Assembly (NCBI GenBank): GCA_013204555.1
Contig: JABMNO010000026.1
Location: forward strand, 1-64,000
DNA length: 64,000 nt
Direction: 5' to 3'
From: Chloroflexota bacterium
GTDB taxonomy: Bacteria; Chloroflexota; Dehalococcoidia; Lucifugimonadales; Lucifugimonadaceae
Shown: positions 1 to 7,749 of the stretch, in pieces
Numbering within the stretch: position 1 is the stretch's first letter
Layout of the letters: every line of letters starts with the position of its first letter
The notes under the pieces: model-generated
Database searches by the model: none
What the model was told of the DNA's origin: nothing
The model's input: the letters and a program-made list of their open reading frames with translations, nothing else
Translations under genes and position numbers: made by a program

Positions 1-45
1 CCCTGCTCCCAAAGCAGGTGCGCTACCAGGCTGCGCCACTCCCCG
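1..45 (-). tRNA. tRNA-Pro (TGG), 5' part only
   Basis: Read on the minus strand, this begins CGGGGAGTGGCGCAGCC, the usual bacterial tRNA-Pro opening with its D-arm. The anticodon stem CCTGC/GCAGG encloses the loop TTTGGGA, which gives anticodon TGG. The variable loop, T-arm and acceptor 3' strand lie beyond the window edge, so only about 45 nt are present. Confidence 0.9.
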
Positions 46-156
46 ACTGAATCAATTGTATATCGCCACACCGCGCTTTCACCGCTTCCTTAAATTCGGT
101 TTAGGTATGATTCAGGCCAGCACTTGACTGAAGTTGCCAGTACTCAGGGGATGGAA

Positions 157-534
157 ATGGCTGAATCAGAATCCCATGTCGAGATTGTTGAGCGCGTTCT
201 TGATGCGATCAACAAGCACAACCCCTCCGCGGCCGTGCGTTACTTCATTGAGAAGTGCGTACTGGATTCCAACCGGGGCCCATACCCACACGGGCAGCGA
301 TTTTCCGGCAAGGCGGCGGTTGAAGGCGCCTTCCGAAGCTTCTTCGACAGGGTGCCGAATGCCAGATTCGAAGACCACGAAATACTCGACGCCGGTGAAA
401 AGATGGTGGTTTTGTCCCGAGTGATCGGCAGGTCGGTGTCCGGTGAACGCGTCAATTTTCAAACGTGCGATGTGTATGAATTTGAGGATAGTCAGATCAG
501 TCGTCTCGACTCCTACTGGAAGCGTTCCGGATAG
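157..534 (+). CDS. SnoaL/NTF2-like small protein
   Basis: A 125-residue protein of the cone-shaped NTF2-like (SnoaL) type. It has an N-terminal helix (VEIVERVLDAINKHN), then RYF, GPYPHG and FSGKAAVEGAFRSFFDRVP, followed by beta-strands ending in RLDSYWK. Members are small ligand-binding folds or isomerase/cyclase-like enzymes, and the substrate cannot be predicted. The frame opens at a TTG at 124. The ATG at 157 is preferred because AGGGGATGGAA lies just upstream. It stops 3 nt before the endonuclease Q-like gene, so the two are probably co-transcribed. Confidence 0.7.
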   Translation: MAESESHVEIVERVLDAINKHNPSAAVRYFIEKCVLDSNRGPYPHGQRFSGKAAVEGAFRSFFDRVPNARFEDHEILDAGEKMVVLSRVIGRSVSGERVNFQTCDVYEFEDSQISRLDSYWKRSG

Positions 535-537
535 CCG

Positions 538-1767
538 GTGACCAATCGTCGGCTACGCGTCGATTTTCATACCCACTCCAGATTCGCGATGTCCACCAGC
601 CCATCGCTCGATATCGCCACCCTATCCGCAACAGCCCGGCGCAAGGGTCTGGACGTTCTCACAACTGGCGATTTCACCCACCCTGCGTGGTGCGATGAAC
701 TGAAACGCGATCTTTCCGATGTTGGAGATGGCGTATACGCATCGGACTCTGGCACTCGATTCATTCTTGGGACGGAGATCTCATGTGTTTGGAAACAGGA
801 TGGTCGCGGGCGCAGAGTTCATCTTCTGGTCCTGGTACCTGACTTCAGCGCTGCCGATGAGCTGTCTAACCGCCTCGGAAAGCTTGCTCGGCTGGAGAGC
901 GATGGTCGACCGATAATCAAGATATCGGCGCTCGATCTCTCGTTGATGGCATGGGAGGTGGATGATCGATCTGTGATTATTCCCGCGCACGTTTGGACGC
1001 CCTGGTATGGGCTTCTGGGTTCTAAGTCCGGATTCGACTCGATCGGAGAGGCGTTTGGCGAACATGCCCATCGAATTCGTGCCATCGAAAGCGGTCTATC
1101 CAGCGACCCTGCGATGAACTGGCGGATTGGCGAACTTGATTCACGGGCGATTGTCTCTTTCTCAGACGCCCACTCACCCGGGACCATGGGGCGCGAATTC
1201 ACCGTGGTGGAAAGCGACATGAGTTTCGACGGCCTCACGTCAGCCGTTCAGGGCGACGGCATTGTTGAGACGGTGGAGTTCTTCCCAGAGAACGGCAAGT
1301 ACCACCTCAATGGGCATCGGAAATGCGGGGTCCGACTGGAGCCTTCCGAAACTCCAGCCGACGGCCGATGCCCAGAGTGCAATCGGCCGCTGACGCTCGG
1401 GGTCGTACAACGCATAGACGATCTGGCGACGCGCCCCACTCAGGTATCGATGACCAAAGGTGGGCTCATCCGGCATTCCGCGATCCACGAAACAAGGCCC
1501 CCGTTCAGACGGATGGTCAGGCTGAACGACGTGCTTTCGGAGGCGTTTGGCGTTGGGCCAAACACCAAAACCGTTGGACGAACCGCTGATGCGCTTATCG
1601 CCGAGCTAGGGAGTGAGTTTGATGTGCTCCTCAGCGCCAGCGTGTCAGACATCACAGCAGCTTCCAGCGAGCGGGTGGCGGCGGCTATCTCAGCCGTTCG
1701 AAGAGGTGACGTGGATATCTCACCGGGGTTCGACGGCGAGTACGGCGCAGTCAAAATTAGTTTCTGA
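538..1767 (+). CDS. Endonuclease Q-like PHP-domain DNA repair nuclease
   Basis: A 409-residue protein of the TIGR00375/EndoQ type. EndoQ enzymes cut DNA 5' of deaminated bases (uracil, hypoxanthine) and abasic sites. The N-terminal PHP metallo-phosphoesterase motif DFHTHS (about residue 9) is followed by GDFTHP (about 43), HVWTPWYG (about 151) and SFSDAHSP (about 208), all likely metal ligands. Next comes the zinc-ribbon pattern with KCGV and CPEC around residues 263-280, typical of EndoQ. A C-terminal helical region resembles the Helix-hairpin-Helix-rich tail of the family. The length matches characterised archaeal members (about 400). Start is GTG, 3 nt after the SnoaL-like gene. Substrate specificity is known for the family, not shown here. 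Confidence 0.82.
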   Translation: MTNRRLRVDFHTHSRFAMSTSPSLDIATLSATARRKGLDVLTTGDFTHPAWCDELKRDLSDVGDGVYASDSGTRFILGTEISCVWKQDGRGRRVHLLVLVPDFSAADELSNRLGKLARLESDGRPIIKISALDLSLMAWEVDDRSVIIPAHVWTPWYGLLGSKSGFDSIGEAFGEHAHRIRAIESGLSSDPAMNWRIGELDSRAIVSFSDAHSPGTMGREFTVVESDMSFDGLTSAVQGDGIVETVEFFPENGKYHLNGHRKCGVRLEPSETPADGRCPECNRPLTLGVVQRIDDLATRPTQVSMTKGGLIRHSAIHETRPPFRRMVRLNDVLSEAFGVGPNTKTVGRTADALIAELGSEFDVLLSASVSDITAASSERVAAAISAVRRGDVDISPGFDGEYGAVKISF

Positions 1768-1795
1768 CGAGGCTTCTCCACGCCGCTTAAACGAC

Positions 1796-1823
1796 AACGG
1801 GCGCCCCATTGGGATGCCCGTTT
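1796..1823. terminator. Bidirectional hairpin between convergent genes
   Basis: AACGGGC and GCCCGTT form a 7-bp outer stem, with CCCC/GGG pairing inside. The arms are flanked by short A and T runs, so it can terminate the rightward EndoQ operon and the leftward SRPBCC gene. Confidence 0.65.
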
Positions 1824-1856
1824 GACGTCGATTCCGAGTTGGTATCCAGTGAACGG

Positions 1857-2291
1857 CTACGCCTCGGCGACTTCTTTGATCTTACCGATCGTCTTCGTCA
1901 TCTCATCACCCGTGTTCAGACCTGTCATCATCTTCATCATTGGGGCGAACATCATTGGCGTGACCATTGTCAGGTTGACCTTCGTTGAGTCTCCGCTGGG
2001 AGTGAACTCAAGGGTGCCCCGCATACCGGTGCCCATTGCCAGCATCATTGGTGGGCCAGCAGCCCAGCGCAGCTTCTTCCCGGTGGTGGCTTCCTTCACG
2101 TTGATCTTGGCGCTCATGTTGCCGACCCTCGCTGAGTAGGAAGATCCGGCCTTCGCGCTGACGGTGATCGTCTCATCAAATCCACGCAGGGGGGTCAGCC
2201 ATTCGGGCCAAATGTTGGGGTCACTAACCAGCTTGTCCCAGAGGTCATTGGACTTCACGGCTACCGTGGTCTCTCGCTTGATAATTGCCAT
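1857..2291 (-). CDS. SRPBCC (START/Bet v1-like) family protein
   Basis: A 144-residue protein beginning MAIIKRETTVAVKSNDLW, with the SRPBCC pattern. There is an early strand, then WPEWLTPLRG, curved beta-strands (SSYSARVGNMSAKINV, LEFTPSGDSTKVNLTM) and a long C-terminal helix rich in Met (MMFAPMMKMMTG). The fold makes a hydrophobic ligand pocket; ligand and reaction are unknown. An upstream in-frame extension exists, but this ATG is preceded by GGAGAG at about 8 nt spacing, and the homologous fold begins here. It lies downstream of the membrane-protein gene on the same strand with a 187-nt gap. Confidence 0.72.
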   Translation of the reverse strand: MAIIKRETTVAVKSNDLWDKLVSDPNIWPEWLTPLRGFDETITVSAKAGSSYSARVGNMSAKINVKEATTGKKLRWAAGPPMMLAMGTGMRGTLEFTPSGDSTKVNLTMVTPMMFAPMMKMMTGLNTGDEMTKTIGKIKEVAEA

Positions 2292-2478
2292 GCTTACAAC
2301 TCTCCATTGATTCGGGAGCGGCGCAGTGAAGGTCACTCCCATTTCTCGTTCATCAGAGGTGCGTTTGCCAGGGGGCTCTGCACCGTCCGTCACCCGTTGG
2401 ATGCGCGGTACGGCGACTCAGGTCCGTGTCACCGATCTGTGACGACGAGCCCGGTCCTCCGTACGCGCTGCCATGGAT

Positions 2479-2955
2479 TTACACAAATGCCTCGTACAGA
2501 GCGCCCACCAGAACGCCGTAAACCAGGTGCACCATCAGGAAGCCCATTGCGTTCATTGGGGGGAAGTTCATCACGAAGAATCCGGGGGCAGGCACATCAC
2601 CAGATTTCATTCTGGGGTGCATGCTGCCCATCATTCCCATCACCATTCCCATGATTGCCCAGTGCACTGCACCAAAAAGCAGTCCCCAGGCCCACAGGTT
2701 GTCTTCAAAATCGAATGCCACGAAGAGGGCCACATGGATAGCCGCGTACCCAATGCCGGCGCCAGCATGCAACATCGTGCCCGTCAGGTAGGCGGGAGTT
2801 TTTTGCAGCGTCATCATGCTGCCCAGCATGTACAGAATGTCCATCGGCATCTGGCGCGGCATCATGGCTTTGCCCATGTACATGATCGCCGTCATTACCA
2901 GGGTCGCTATTGCGCCCGCGCCAATGACCTCGCCAATACTGAATTCAAGTTCCAT
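2479..2955 (-). CDS. Four-helix integral membrane protein, function unknown
   Basis: A 158-residue protein with about four hydrophobic segments: IGEVIGAGAIATLVMTAIMY, LTGTMLHAGAGIGYAAIHVA, a segment around AWGLLFGAVHWAIMG, and the C-terminal MVHLVYGVLVGALYE. It is unusually rich in methionine and has histidines inside helices (LHAG, IHVA, VHWA), so a metal or redox role is possible but unproven. The start MELEFS is chosen because GGAAGGGTGATGAG sits directly upstream; the frame stays open 20 codons further 5'. I do not recognise a named family. Confidence 0.68.
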   Translation of the reverse strand: MELEFSIGEVIGAGAIATLVMTAIMYMGKAMMPRQMPMDILYMLGSMMTLQKTPAYLTGTMLHAGAGIGYAAIHVALFVAFDFEDNLWAWGLLFGAVHWAIMGMVMGMMGSMHPRMKSGDVPAPGFFVMNFPPMNAMGFLMVHLVYGVLVGALYEAFV

Positions 2956-3304
2956 CTCATCACCCTTCCGTGAGAATGCACGTGTCAGAGCGTGTCCAGA
3001 AACTTTTGATGCCACTCATGGCATGATTTTCCGGCCGCTACTGGCGATTCGATGCTTGCGCCGCCGATTGCGGTCCCATGCGCTCGCGAGGGCGCCTACG
3101 CGTTCCAGGCGCAACCATTCCAAATCCATTGGTGATTCGACTCGTCGCATATGCGGACCGACGAATTCCGTTGGATTTTGATGCGACCCCACAAGACCAT
3201 CCAGCAACGGTTTCGCGTCGTGACGCATCACATGTTCAGTCCATAGAAACACGTCATGGACATCCGGCCCGGCCAGAAGGCACCAGAAAACAAAGGAGGG
3301 GCAT
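2956..3304. other. Intergenic region between divergent genes
   Basis: About 350 bases between the leftward membrane-protein gene and the rightward gene at 3305. No convincing ORF is visible. It must hold the promoters of both genes, but I cannot place a good -35/-10 pair. The only clear element is the strong ribosome-binding site AGGAGG at about 3293 for the rightward gene. Confidence 0.4.
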
Positions 3305-3694
3305 ATGGTCTCAGCAGATCTACAACGCCGCGTAAACGGCAGCGAGCCAGCACTCAAGAATGTGGGTTACGCGTTGATGCTCGTCGGAATGATGATCATC
3401 GTGGCTGCGTTCGTTATTGGGATAGCACTTGGGTTGTCTACGGCCGACCTGTTCGAGAACTCCAAATCGGTTCGAGACAGCGCAGCAGTGGGTGATTCGA
3501 TCCTGTCACAACAGGGAACAATCGCCGCCACAGCCGCATGGCTAACGCCATTCAAATTCATTGGCCTCTCATCATTCCTGGGCGGCATTGGGATCATGCT
3601 TCTGGTGATCATCAATTCATTGAAGCTCAGAGGCGAAGCAATGTTGCAATCGTTACCAATAATTCTTGGCATCGACCAGAAATCCGCCGAATAG
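3305..3694 (+). CDS. Two-helix membrane protein, duplication unit A
   Basis: A 129-residue protein with two transmembrane segments (about residues 20-43 and 85-107) flanking a polar loop. The second carries the signature WLTPFKFIGLSSFLGGIGIM. That signature recurs twice in the next gene (WLPGFKLFGVGLMLGGITM and WLTPMEFLGMAFLFTGITL), so the two genes arose by duplication. The ATG is preceded by AGGAGGGGCAT. Only 19 nt separate it from the next gene, so this is an operon. Function is not recognised; conserved tryptophan and proline at the helix entry suggest a structural role. Confidence 0.75.
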   Translation: MVSADLQRRVNGSEPALKNVGYALMLVGMMIIVAAFVIGIALGLSTADLFENSKSVRDSAAVGDSILSQQGTIAATAAWLTPFKFIGLSSFLGGIGIMLLVIINSLKLRGEAMLQSLPIILGIDQKSAE

Positions 3695-3713
3695 CAGTAC
3701 GGAGCAAATCAAT

Positions 3714-4454
3714 ATGGCATTACAGACAGTTACCGTTCCCGTCAGAAACCTGGATGCGATCAGGTCTGGCAAAGAAAACGCCACGTCCATGACAGCCATG
3801 CAGACCATGGCGTCAAAGATGTGGAAAGTCCTCCTTGTGATGGGCTTCATGATTGTGGCCGTGTCATTCATCATTGGCATCTTCAACGGCATCGCAATTG
3901 GCGAGTTCTTTGGCGAGACGAAGGCCGTGCGCGAAGCGAGCCCTAACTACGAGAACTTTGGCACCGTCCAGGCGGTGGTCGCGTGGCTGCCGGGTTTCAA
4001 GCTGTTTGGCGTTGGCCTCATGCTTGGTGGCATCACGATGACCCTGGCGACGATCCTTGGGAATTTGCGAGTTGCGGGCGCGAACGTCCAGGCCGCTCTG
4101 GGCGCTGAGGTGAAGCTGCCTATCCCGCCAACCATCGCGAAGGTGTTCCCGTTGATGATGATGATGGGCGTCATGACGCTGCTGGCGGTCTTTGGCATTG
4201 GAGTCTGGCTCAGTGGACTTGCTGGCGATGTCTATGGCAACGCTATTTCCGACGTGAGCGCCGCACCAGCGGGATCAGCCCTGCTGGCAGATATTGGCAC
4301 AATCAACGCTGTAAAGGCGTGGCTCACACCGATGGAATTCCTTGGCATGGCGTTCCTGTTCACCGGCATCACACTGGCTCTGGCGACCATTGTCACGGTC
4401 CTCAGGTTCCAGGCAAGCCGACTGGTGGAGATAGCAGCTGAAAAGACCGCATAA
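3714..4454 (+). CDS. Four-helix membrane protein, internally duplicated paralogue
   Basis: A 246-residue protein made of two copies of the two-helix unit found in the preceding gene. Repeat 1 spans about residues 35-120, ending WLPGFKLFGVGLMLGGITM. Repeat 2 spans about residues 140-235, ending WLTPMEFLGMAFLFTGITL. Each repeat has a first helix of the MGFMIVAVSFIIGIFNG type, a loop with acidic residues, then the W-x-x-x-x-F/E-F/L-x-G second helix. Start is the ATG at 3714, after GGAG at 3701; a longer in-frame form from 3666 would overlap the upstream gene. It ends just before an 18-bp-arm hairpin. No named family is recognised. Confidence 0.75.
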   Translation: MALQTVTVPVRNLDAIRSGKENATSMTAMQTMASKMWKVLLVMGFMIVAVSFIIGIFNGIAIGEFFGETKAVREASPNYENFGTVQAVVAWLPGFKLFGVGLMLGGITMTLATILGNLRVAGANVQAALGAEVKLPIPPTIAKVFPLMMMMGVMTLLAVFGIGVWLSGLAGDVYGNAISDVSAAPAGSALLADIGTINAVKAWLTPMEFLGMAFLFTGITLALATIVTVLRFQASRLVEIAAEKTA

Positions 4455-4470
4455 GCGGCAGTGCCGATAC

Positions 4471-4513
4471 TAACCATGAAGGCCCCGTCCCAAATACGGG
4501 GCCTTCATGGTTA
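4471..4513. terminator. Perfect 18-bp-arm hairpin
   Basis: TAACCATGAAGGCCCCGT is exactly repeated in inverted form after a 7-nt loop. It sits 17 nt after the stop of the duplicated membrane gene. The 3' flank lacks a clear T-run, so it may act as a weak or bidirectional terminator or stabilise the 3' end. Confidence 0.65.
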
Positions 4514-4857
4514 ACACAGAAAGCGGACGAACTATCGAACGATCAACATTACGCCGAGAAACCGAACTCCTGCCCCGCTTCCAGCTCCACTGCCTTCCGG
4601 TACACCAGGCTAGCGCTGGAAATATCCAAGACGGTCAGATAGTTGTCCCACACACCACCCAAACCGCAGCACGGAAACACAGTCGAAAGGTTTGATTCCT
4701 TCGATTGACTCATGGATTTCTGGGAATGGTTCCTGCCTCATACCGATTCTGGTACAAAAGGATCCAGCGCAACCAGGTAGTCACCATTGAGCTATGAGTG
4801 TCTTCTGTTCCAGGGAGGTTCATCGGTCGCCCATCCATCTGGAACAATGACGAACGC
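4514..4857. other. Intergenic region without a supported gene
   Basis: About 340 bases between the hairpin and the leftward zinc protein gene. Short frames exist, but none has a good ribosome-binding site or protein-like composition. No repeats or RNA signals were recognised. Confidence 0.4.
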
Positions 4858-5151
4858 CTAAAACTCGACCTCATCGCCGCGTGCAGAATCTCCCAGAGAG
4901 CGTTCCCACACTTCGTCCTCATCTTCGAAGTCGAAGTCAATTTCGATGGAATCTTGGCCACCGAAGTTCGAAACGGAGAACTCGTCCCATCTCGCACATT
5001 GACCGCAAAGGCTGTCTCTGCCGTTTTTGAACAGCCCACAATCCGGGCAATGGTCCAGTAGACCCGCCAGTGATTGCGGGTGGTGCTCAAAGCACAACTC
5101 GACCGAGATGACTGTCGACTGATCACAATCCCAATACCTGCATCTAGGCAT
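4858..5151 (-). CDS. Small zinc-ribbon-like protein
   Basis: A 97-residue protein. The N-terminal half carries CRYWDC, LCFEHH, CPDCGLF and CGQC, so seven cysteines plus histidines can make a treble-clef or zinc-ribbon-like site. The C-terminal half is very acidic (IEIDFDFEDEDEVWE). Comparable cysteine-rich modules accompany nucleic-acid-binding proteins, but no partner is fused here. The ATG start is preceded by GGAG 7 nt upstream; a TTG four codons further 5' overlaps that site. A palindrome and -10-like element lie about 90-120 nt upstream. Function unknown. Confidence 0.62.
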   Translation of the reverse strand: MPRCRYWDCDQSTVISVELCFEHHPQSLAGLLDHCPDCGLFKNGRDSLCGQCARWDEFSVSNFGGQDSIEIDFDFEDEDEVWERSLGDSARGDEVEF

Positions 5152-5237
5152 AAGAATCTCCAACTGACTGATGTATCAGACTCACCAGCTGGCCGAACCA
5201 TAGTCCGCACGCGCGGGGATCGGCTCAGTTTTGAGAG

Positions 5238-5270
5238 CGATTCTAAACAGAATCGAACAAAAAAAGTATA
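5238..5270 (-). promoter_or_regulatory. Putative -10 box with operator-like palindrome
   Basis: On the minus strand TATACT (5270-5265) is followed about 10 nt downstream by CGATTCT-aaac-AGAATCG, a perfect 7-bp inverted repeat placed near the expected transcription start of the zinc protein gene. No convincing -35 box is seen, so activator-dependent or repressor-controlled expression is possible. Confidence 0.35.
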
Positions 5271-5325
5271 TGTTTTAAGACCAATTTAACTACGGATTCA
5301 CCCGCGCCATTAAGCGCGCTGTGAC

Positions 5326-6111
5326 CTAGTCGACCGGCGTGCCACCCGCAAGGAACCCGCCATCCACCGTCAGCGTCTGGCCATTCACGTAGTCGGCCAT
5401 CGAAGATGAGAGGAATAAGACCGCGTTCGCGATATCCGTCGGCAGCCCACCTCGGCGTGATGGAATCGCCGCTATTGCATCGGATGCATAGCCCGCTCCT
5501 CCGCGATTCGGCTCCTCATCAATAGGCAAGACACGACTATCGATATATCCCGGAGCAACGCAGTTGACGTTGATTCCTGTGCCGGAAAGATCCAGCGCCA
5601 GACTCAGTGCCATTCGATTTAGGCCGGCCTTCACCATCCCGTAAACGACGTCATTGGGCCAGGCGCGAAAGCTGTGGACTGAGCTGATTGAAACGATCTT
5701 CCCGCCATCCCCCTGCTTAATCATCTCTTTTGCCGCACGCTGCGATGCGAATACGTAGCCCTTCAGGCCGTGCCCAACGAGGTGATCAAAGAACTCCTCA
5801 TCCACAGTCAAAAAGTTCTCATCCCGACTGAGGACCGCGTTGTTGACGAGAATATCTATTCGGCCATGCGCCTCAATGAACTCATCAAACATCTGCTCGC
5901 GCTGAGCCGTGTCACCAATATCGGCCTTGTGCCAGCTAAATCTGCGGCCAAGCCCTGCAACCGCTGACATCGTCTTCTCAGCTTCAGCGTCGCGCTCGAT
6001 ATCGTTGAGCCCAACATCCGCACCCTCTGCGGCCAGCTTCAATGCGATTGCAGCGCCAATACCACGTCGTGATCCGGTGATCAGTGCTTTCTTTCCATCA
6101 AGCATTCCCAT
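5326..6111 (-). CDS. SDR-family oxidoreductase (tandem copy 2)
   Basis: A 261-residue classical short-chain dehydrogenase/reductase. It has the nucleotide-binding motif TGSRRGIGAAIA near residue 12, NNAVLS, a catalytic serine in SISSVHSFRAWPND, the Tyr-x-x-x-Lys site YGMVKAG, and the C-terminal VNGQTLTVDGGFL. An acidic residue after beta-2 (LNDIERD) favours NAD(H). The ATG at 6111 is chosen for GGAGAGG upstream; the ORF extends 15 codons further. It follows a close paralogue by 69 nt, and both share the unusual FRAWPND/YRAWPND segment before the active site. They are therefore recent duplicates with related, unknown substrates. Confidence 0.85.
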   Translation of the reverse strand: MGMLDGKKALITGSRRGIGAAIALKLAAEGADVGLNDIERDAEAEKTMSAVAGLGRRFSWHKADIGDTAQREQMFDEFIEAHGRIDILVNNAVLSRDENFLTVDEEFFDHLVGHGLKGYVFASQRAAKEMIKQGDGGKIVSISSVHSFRAWPNDVVYGMVKAGLNRMALSLALDLSGTGINVNCVAPGYIDSRVLPIDEEPNRGGAGYASDAIAAIPSRRGGLPTDIANAVLFLSSSMADYVNGQTLTVDGGFLAGGTPVD

Positions 6112-6180
6112 TAGGAAGTCCTCTCCAACAGACACAGTCGCAAGGTGCGAACCCAACCGACAAAGGAATTATTTCGCCGT

Positions 6181-6987
6181 TCAATCTGTAACACTTCGGA
6201 TAGCCTCCGGGGTTCCGGCGCCAATCATGCCACCATCCACCAACACCGTCTCGCCGTTCACGTAGTCGCCAAGCTCCGAGCACAGGACTACCGCCATCTT
6301 GGCGATATCGCTGGGCACACCGCCACGGTGGGAGCCAACGTAAGCCACCAAACGCGGCATCTGTTCCATGGTCATCGGCGGCGACTCCAACGAGTCGCCC
6401 TCCGGAATCTTGTTATCGATATATCCGGGAGCGATGCAGTTAGATGTGATCCCATGGCCAGCGAGATCCGCCGACATGCTTTGCACCATGCGTCGCAATC
6501 CGGCCTTGCAGATTCCATAGGCCGTGTCGTTGGGCCAGGCCCGGTAGCCGTGGACGCTGGATAAAGAGAGAATCCGACCACCAGAACCCTGCTTCACCAT
6601 CTCCTGCGCCGCCCGCTGAGCCATGAAGAAGTAGCCCTTCAAGGTCAGATCAATCATCCGATCCCAGTACGCCTCGGTCATATCTATGAATCCAGCCGAC
6701 TGATCAGGCATGATGGCGTTATTCACTAGGATGTCGATTCGCCCAAACTTTTCAAGATGCCGCTCGTATAGCGACCCAATCCCGGACGTTGTGCTCACGT
6801 CAGCCACGAAAAGTTCGCCTGAGCGACCCTCCGCCCGAATCAGATCGACCGTCTTCTGAGTCTCCGCATCATCAACAATATCGGCGATCCCAACATCGGC
6901 GCCTTCCTGCGCGAAGCGGACCGCAATCCCCCGCCCAATGCCTTTGCGGGCACCTGTGATGAGCGCTTTCTTACCTTCTAAGAGCAT
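6181..6987 (-). CDS. SDR-family oxidoreductase (tandem copy 1)
   Basis: A 268-residue classical SDR starting MLLEGKKALITGARKGIG. It has NNAIMPD, a catalytic serine in SLSSVHGYRAWPND, YGICKAG (Tyr-x-x-x-Lys) and VNGETVLVDGGMIG. GGAAG lies 5 nt before the ATG. It shares with the downstream gene the HG/HS-x-RAWPND stretch and the RxxP/GGxPSDIA region, showing gene duplication. Cofactor is probably NAD(H), from IADIVDD at the end of beta-2. Substrate is unknown; SDRs in such genomes often act on alcohols or sugar acids. It is 9 nt from the HNH nuclease gene upstream and may be read through from the addBA operon. Confidence 0.85.
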   Translation of the reverse strand: MLLEGKKALITGARKGIGRGIAVRFAQEGADVGIADIVDDAETQKTVDLIRAEGRSGELFVADVSTTSGIGSLYERHLEKFGRIDILVNNAIMPDQSAGFIDMTEAYWDRMIDLTLKGYFFMAQRAAQEMVKQGSGGRILSLSSVHGYRAWPNDTAYGICKAGLRRMVQSMSADLAGHGITSNCIAPGYIDNKIPEGDSLESPPMTMEQMPRLVAYVGSHRGGVPSDIAKMAVVLCSELGDYVNGETVLVDGGMIGAGTPEAIRSVTD

Positions 6988-6996
6988 GTGTACTTC

Positions 6997-7749
6997 CTAT
7001 GCAACAAATATTTCATCGCGATGATACTCAAGCGCTTCACGATTAGGGGGATGTCTGAACGGAGTAATGAGCTTCTCTCCTTCCCAATTAAGCAGCGCCG
7101 ATTCCGTGAAATCATTCTGGACGAGGCTTTTCAGGCGACTTGAGACGATAACTTTCGATGACCCATCGATCGAAATCAATCCACGATCGAACGCTCTGTC
7201 GTGAAGAGCATTGAGGGCCAGACCGTTCGAAGGATCTGTGCGACGACTAATGTCCACTGACCAGGGAATGATGTGACTCGCATTGAGAAGAGCGGGTGAC
7301 TCGAGGCCGGTTATCGCACATCGATACTGATAGTTCGCCAGCACTGTCGCCCTGAAGAACCCCTGATGTCGCCTCACTTTTGTAGTGATTAGCGATTCTG
7401 ATGCCCCTGCAGGTGGCATTGATACGAGGTCAGCATCGGAACCGAACGCCTCCCAGGCACTCGCGGCGTCTTCAGCCAGATCATCCCATTGGTTTGAATA
7501 TTCGGCCCAGATGGCTCGATCCGCCGCGCTGGCTCCGGCGAGACCCTTGCGGCCAGTTGACGTAATCGCGGGGTCAAGACTGGCGAGATTACTTGCCTTC
7601 ATTGCAACCGAATTGGCTCCGCGACCTATATGTGCCGCCGTTTGAATCACGGTTGCGTGTCGGGCATGAAGTTGTCCGAAATCAAGCGTGAAGTACATTC
7701 GTAACACGACTAGCAATTCGTCACGGTTCCACCTACGTCGGTCAGCCAT
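6997..7749 (-). CDS. HNH endonuclease coupled to addA
   Basis: A 250-residue protein with a C-terminal HNH nuclease domain of the type seen in McrA-like and predicted restriction enzymes. The order is YQYRCAITG, then LLNASHIIPWS (catalytic His), then DPSNGLALNALHDRAFDRGL (Asn and second His). The N-terminal 110 residues resemble a DNA-recognition helical region with a myb-like start (RRRWNRDELLVVLRMYFTL). Its ATG overlaps the addA stop in TGATG, so it is translationally coupled to the helicase-nuclease operon. That suggests a role in DNA processing or restriction, though this partnership is an inference. Good family match; exact substrate unknown. Confidence 0.85.
   Translation of the reverse strand: MADRRRWNRDELLVVLRMYFTLDFGQLHARHATVIQTAAHIGRGANSVAMKASNLASLDPAITSTGRKGLAGASAADRAIWAEYSNQWDDLAEDAASAWEAFGSDADLVSMPPAGASESLITTKVRRHQGFFRATVLANYQYRCAITGLESPALLNASHIIPWSVDISRRTDPSNGLALNALHDRAFDRGLISIDGSSKVIVSSRLKSLVQNDFTESALLNWEGEKLITPFRHPPNREALEYHRDEIFVA

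Noticed and set aside
2473-2973. 166-codon plus-strand ORF, rich in His
   Set aside because: It is the mirror frame of the Met-rich minus-strand membrane protein; the His excess comes from complementing CAT codons.
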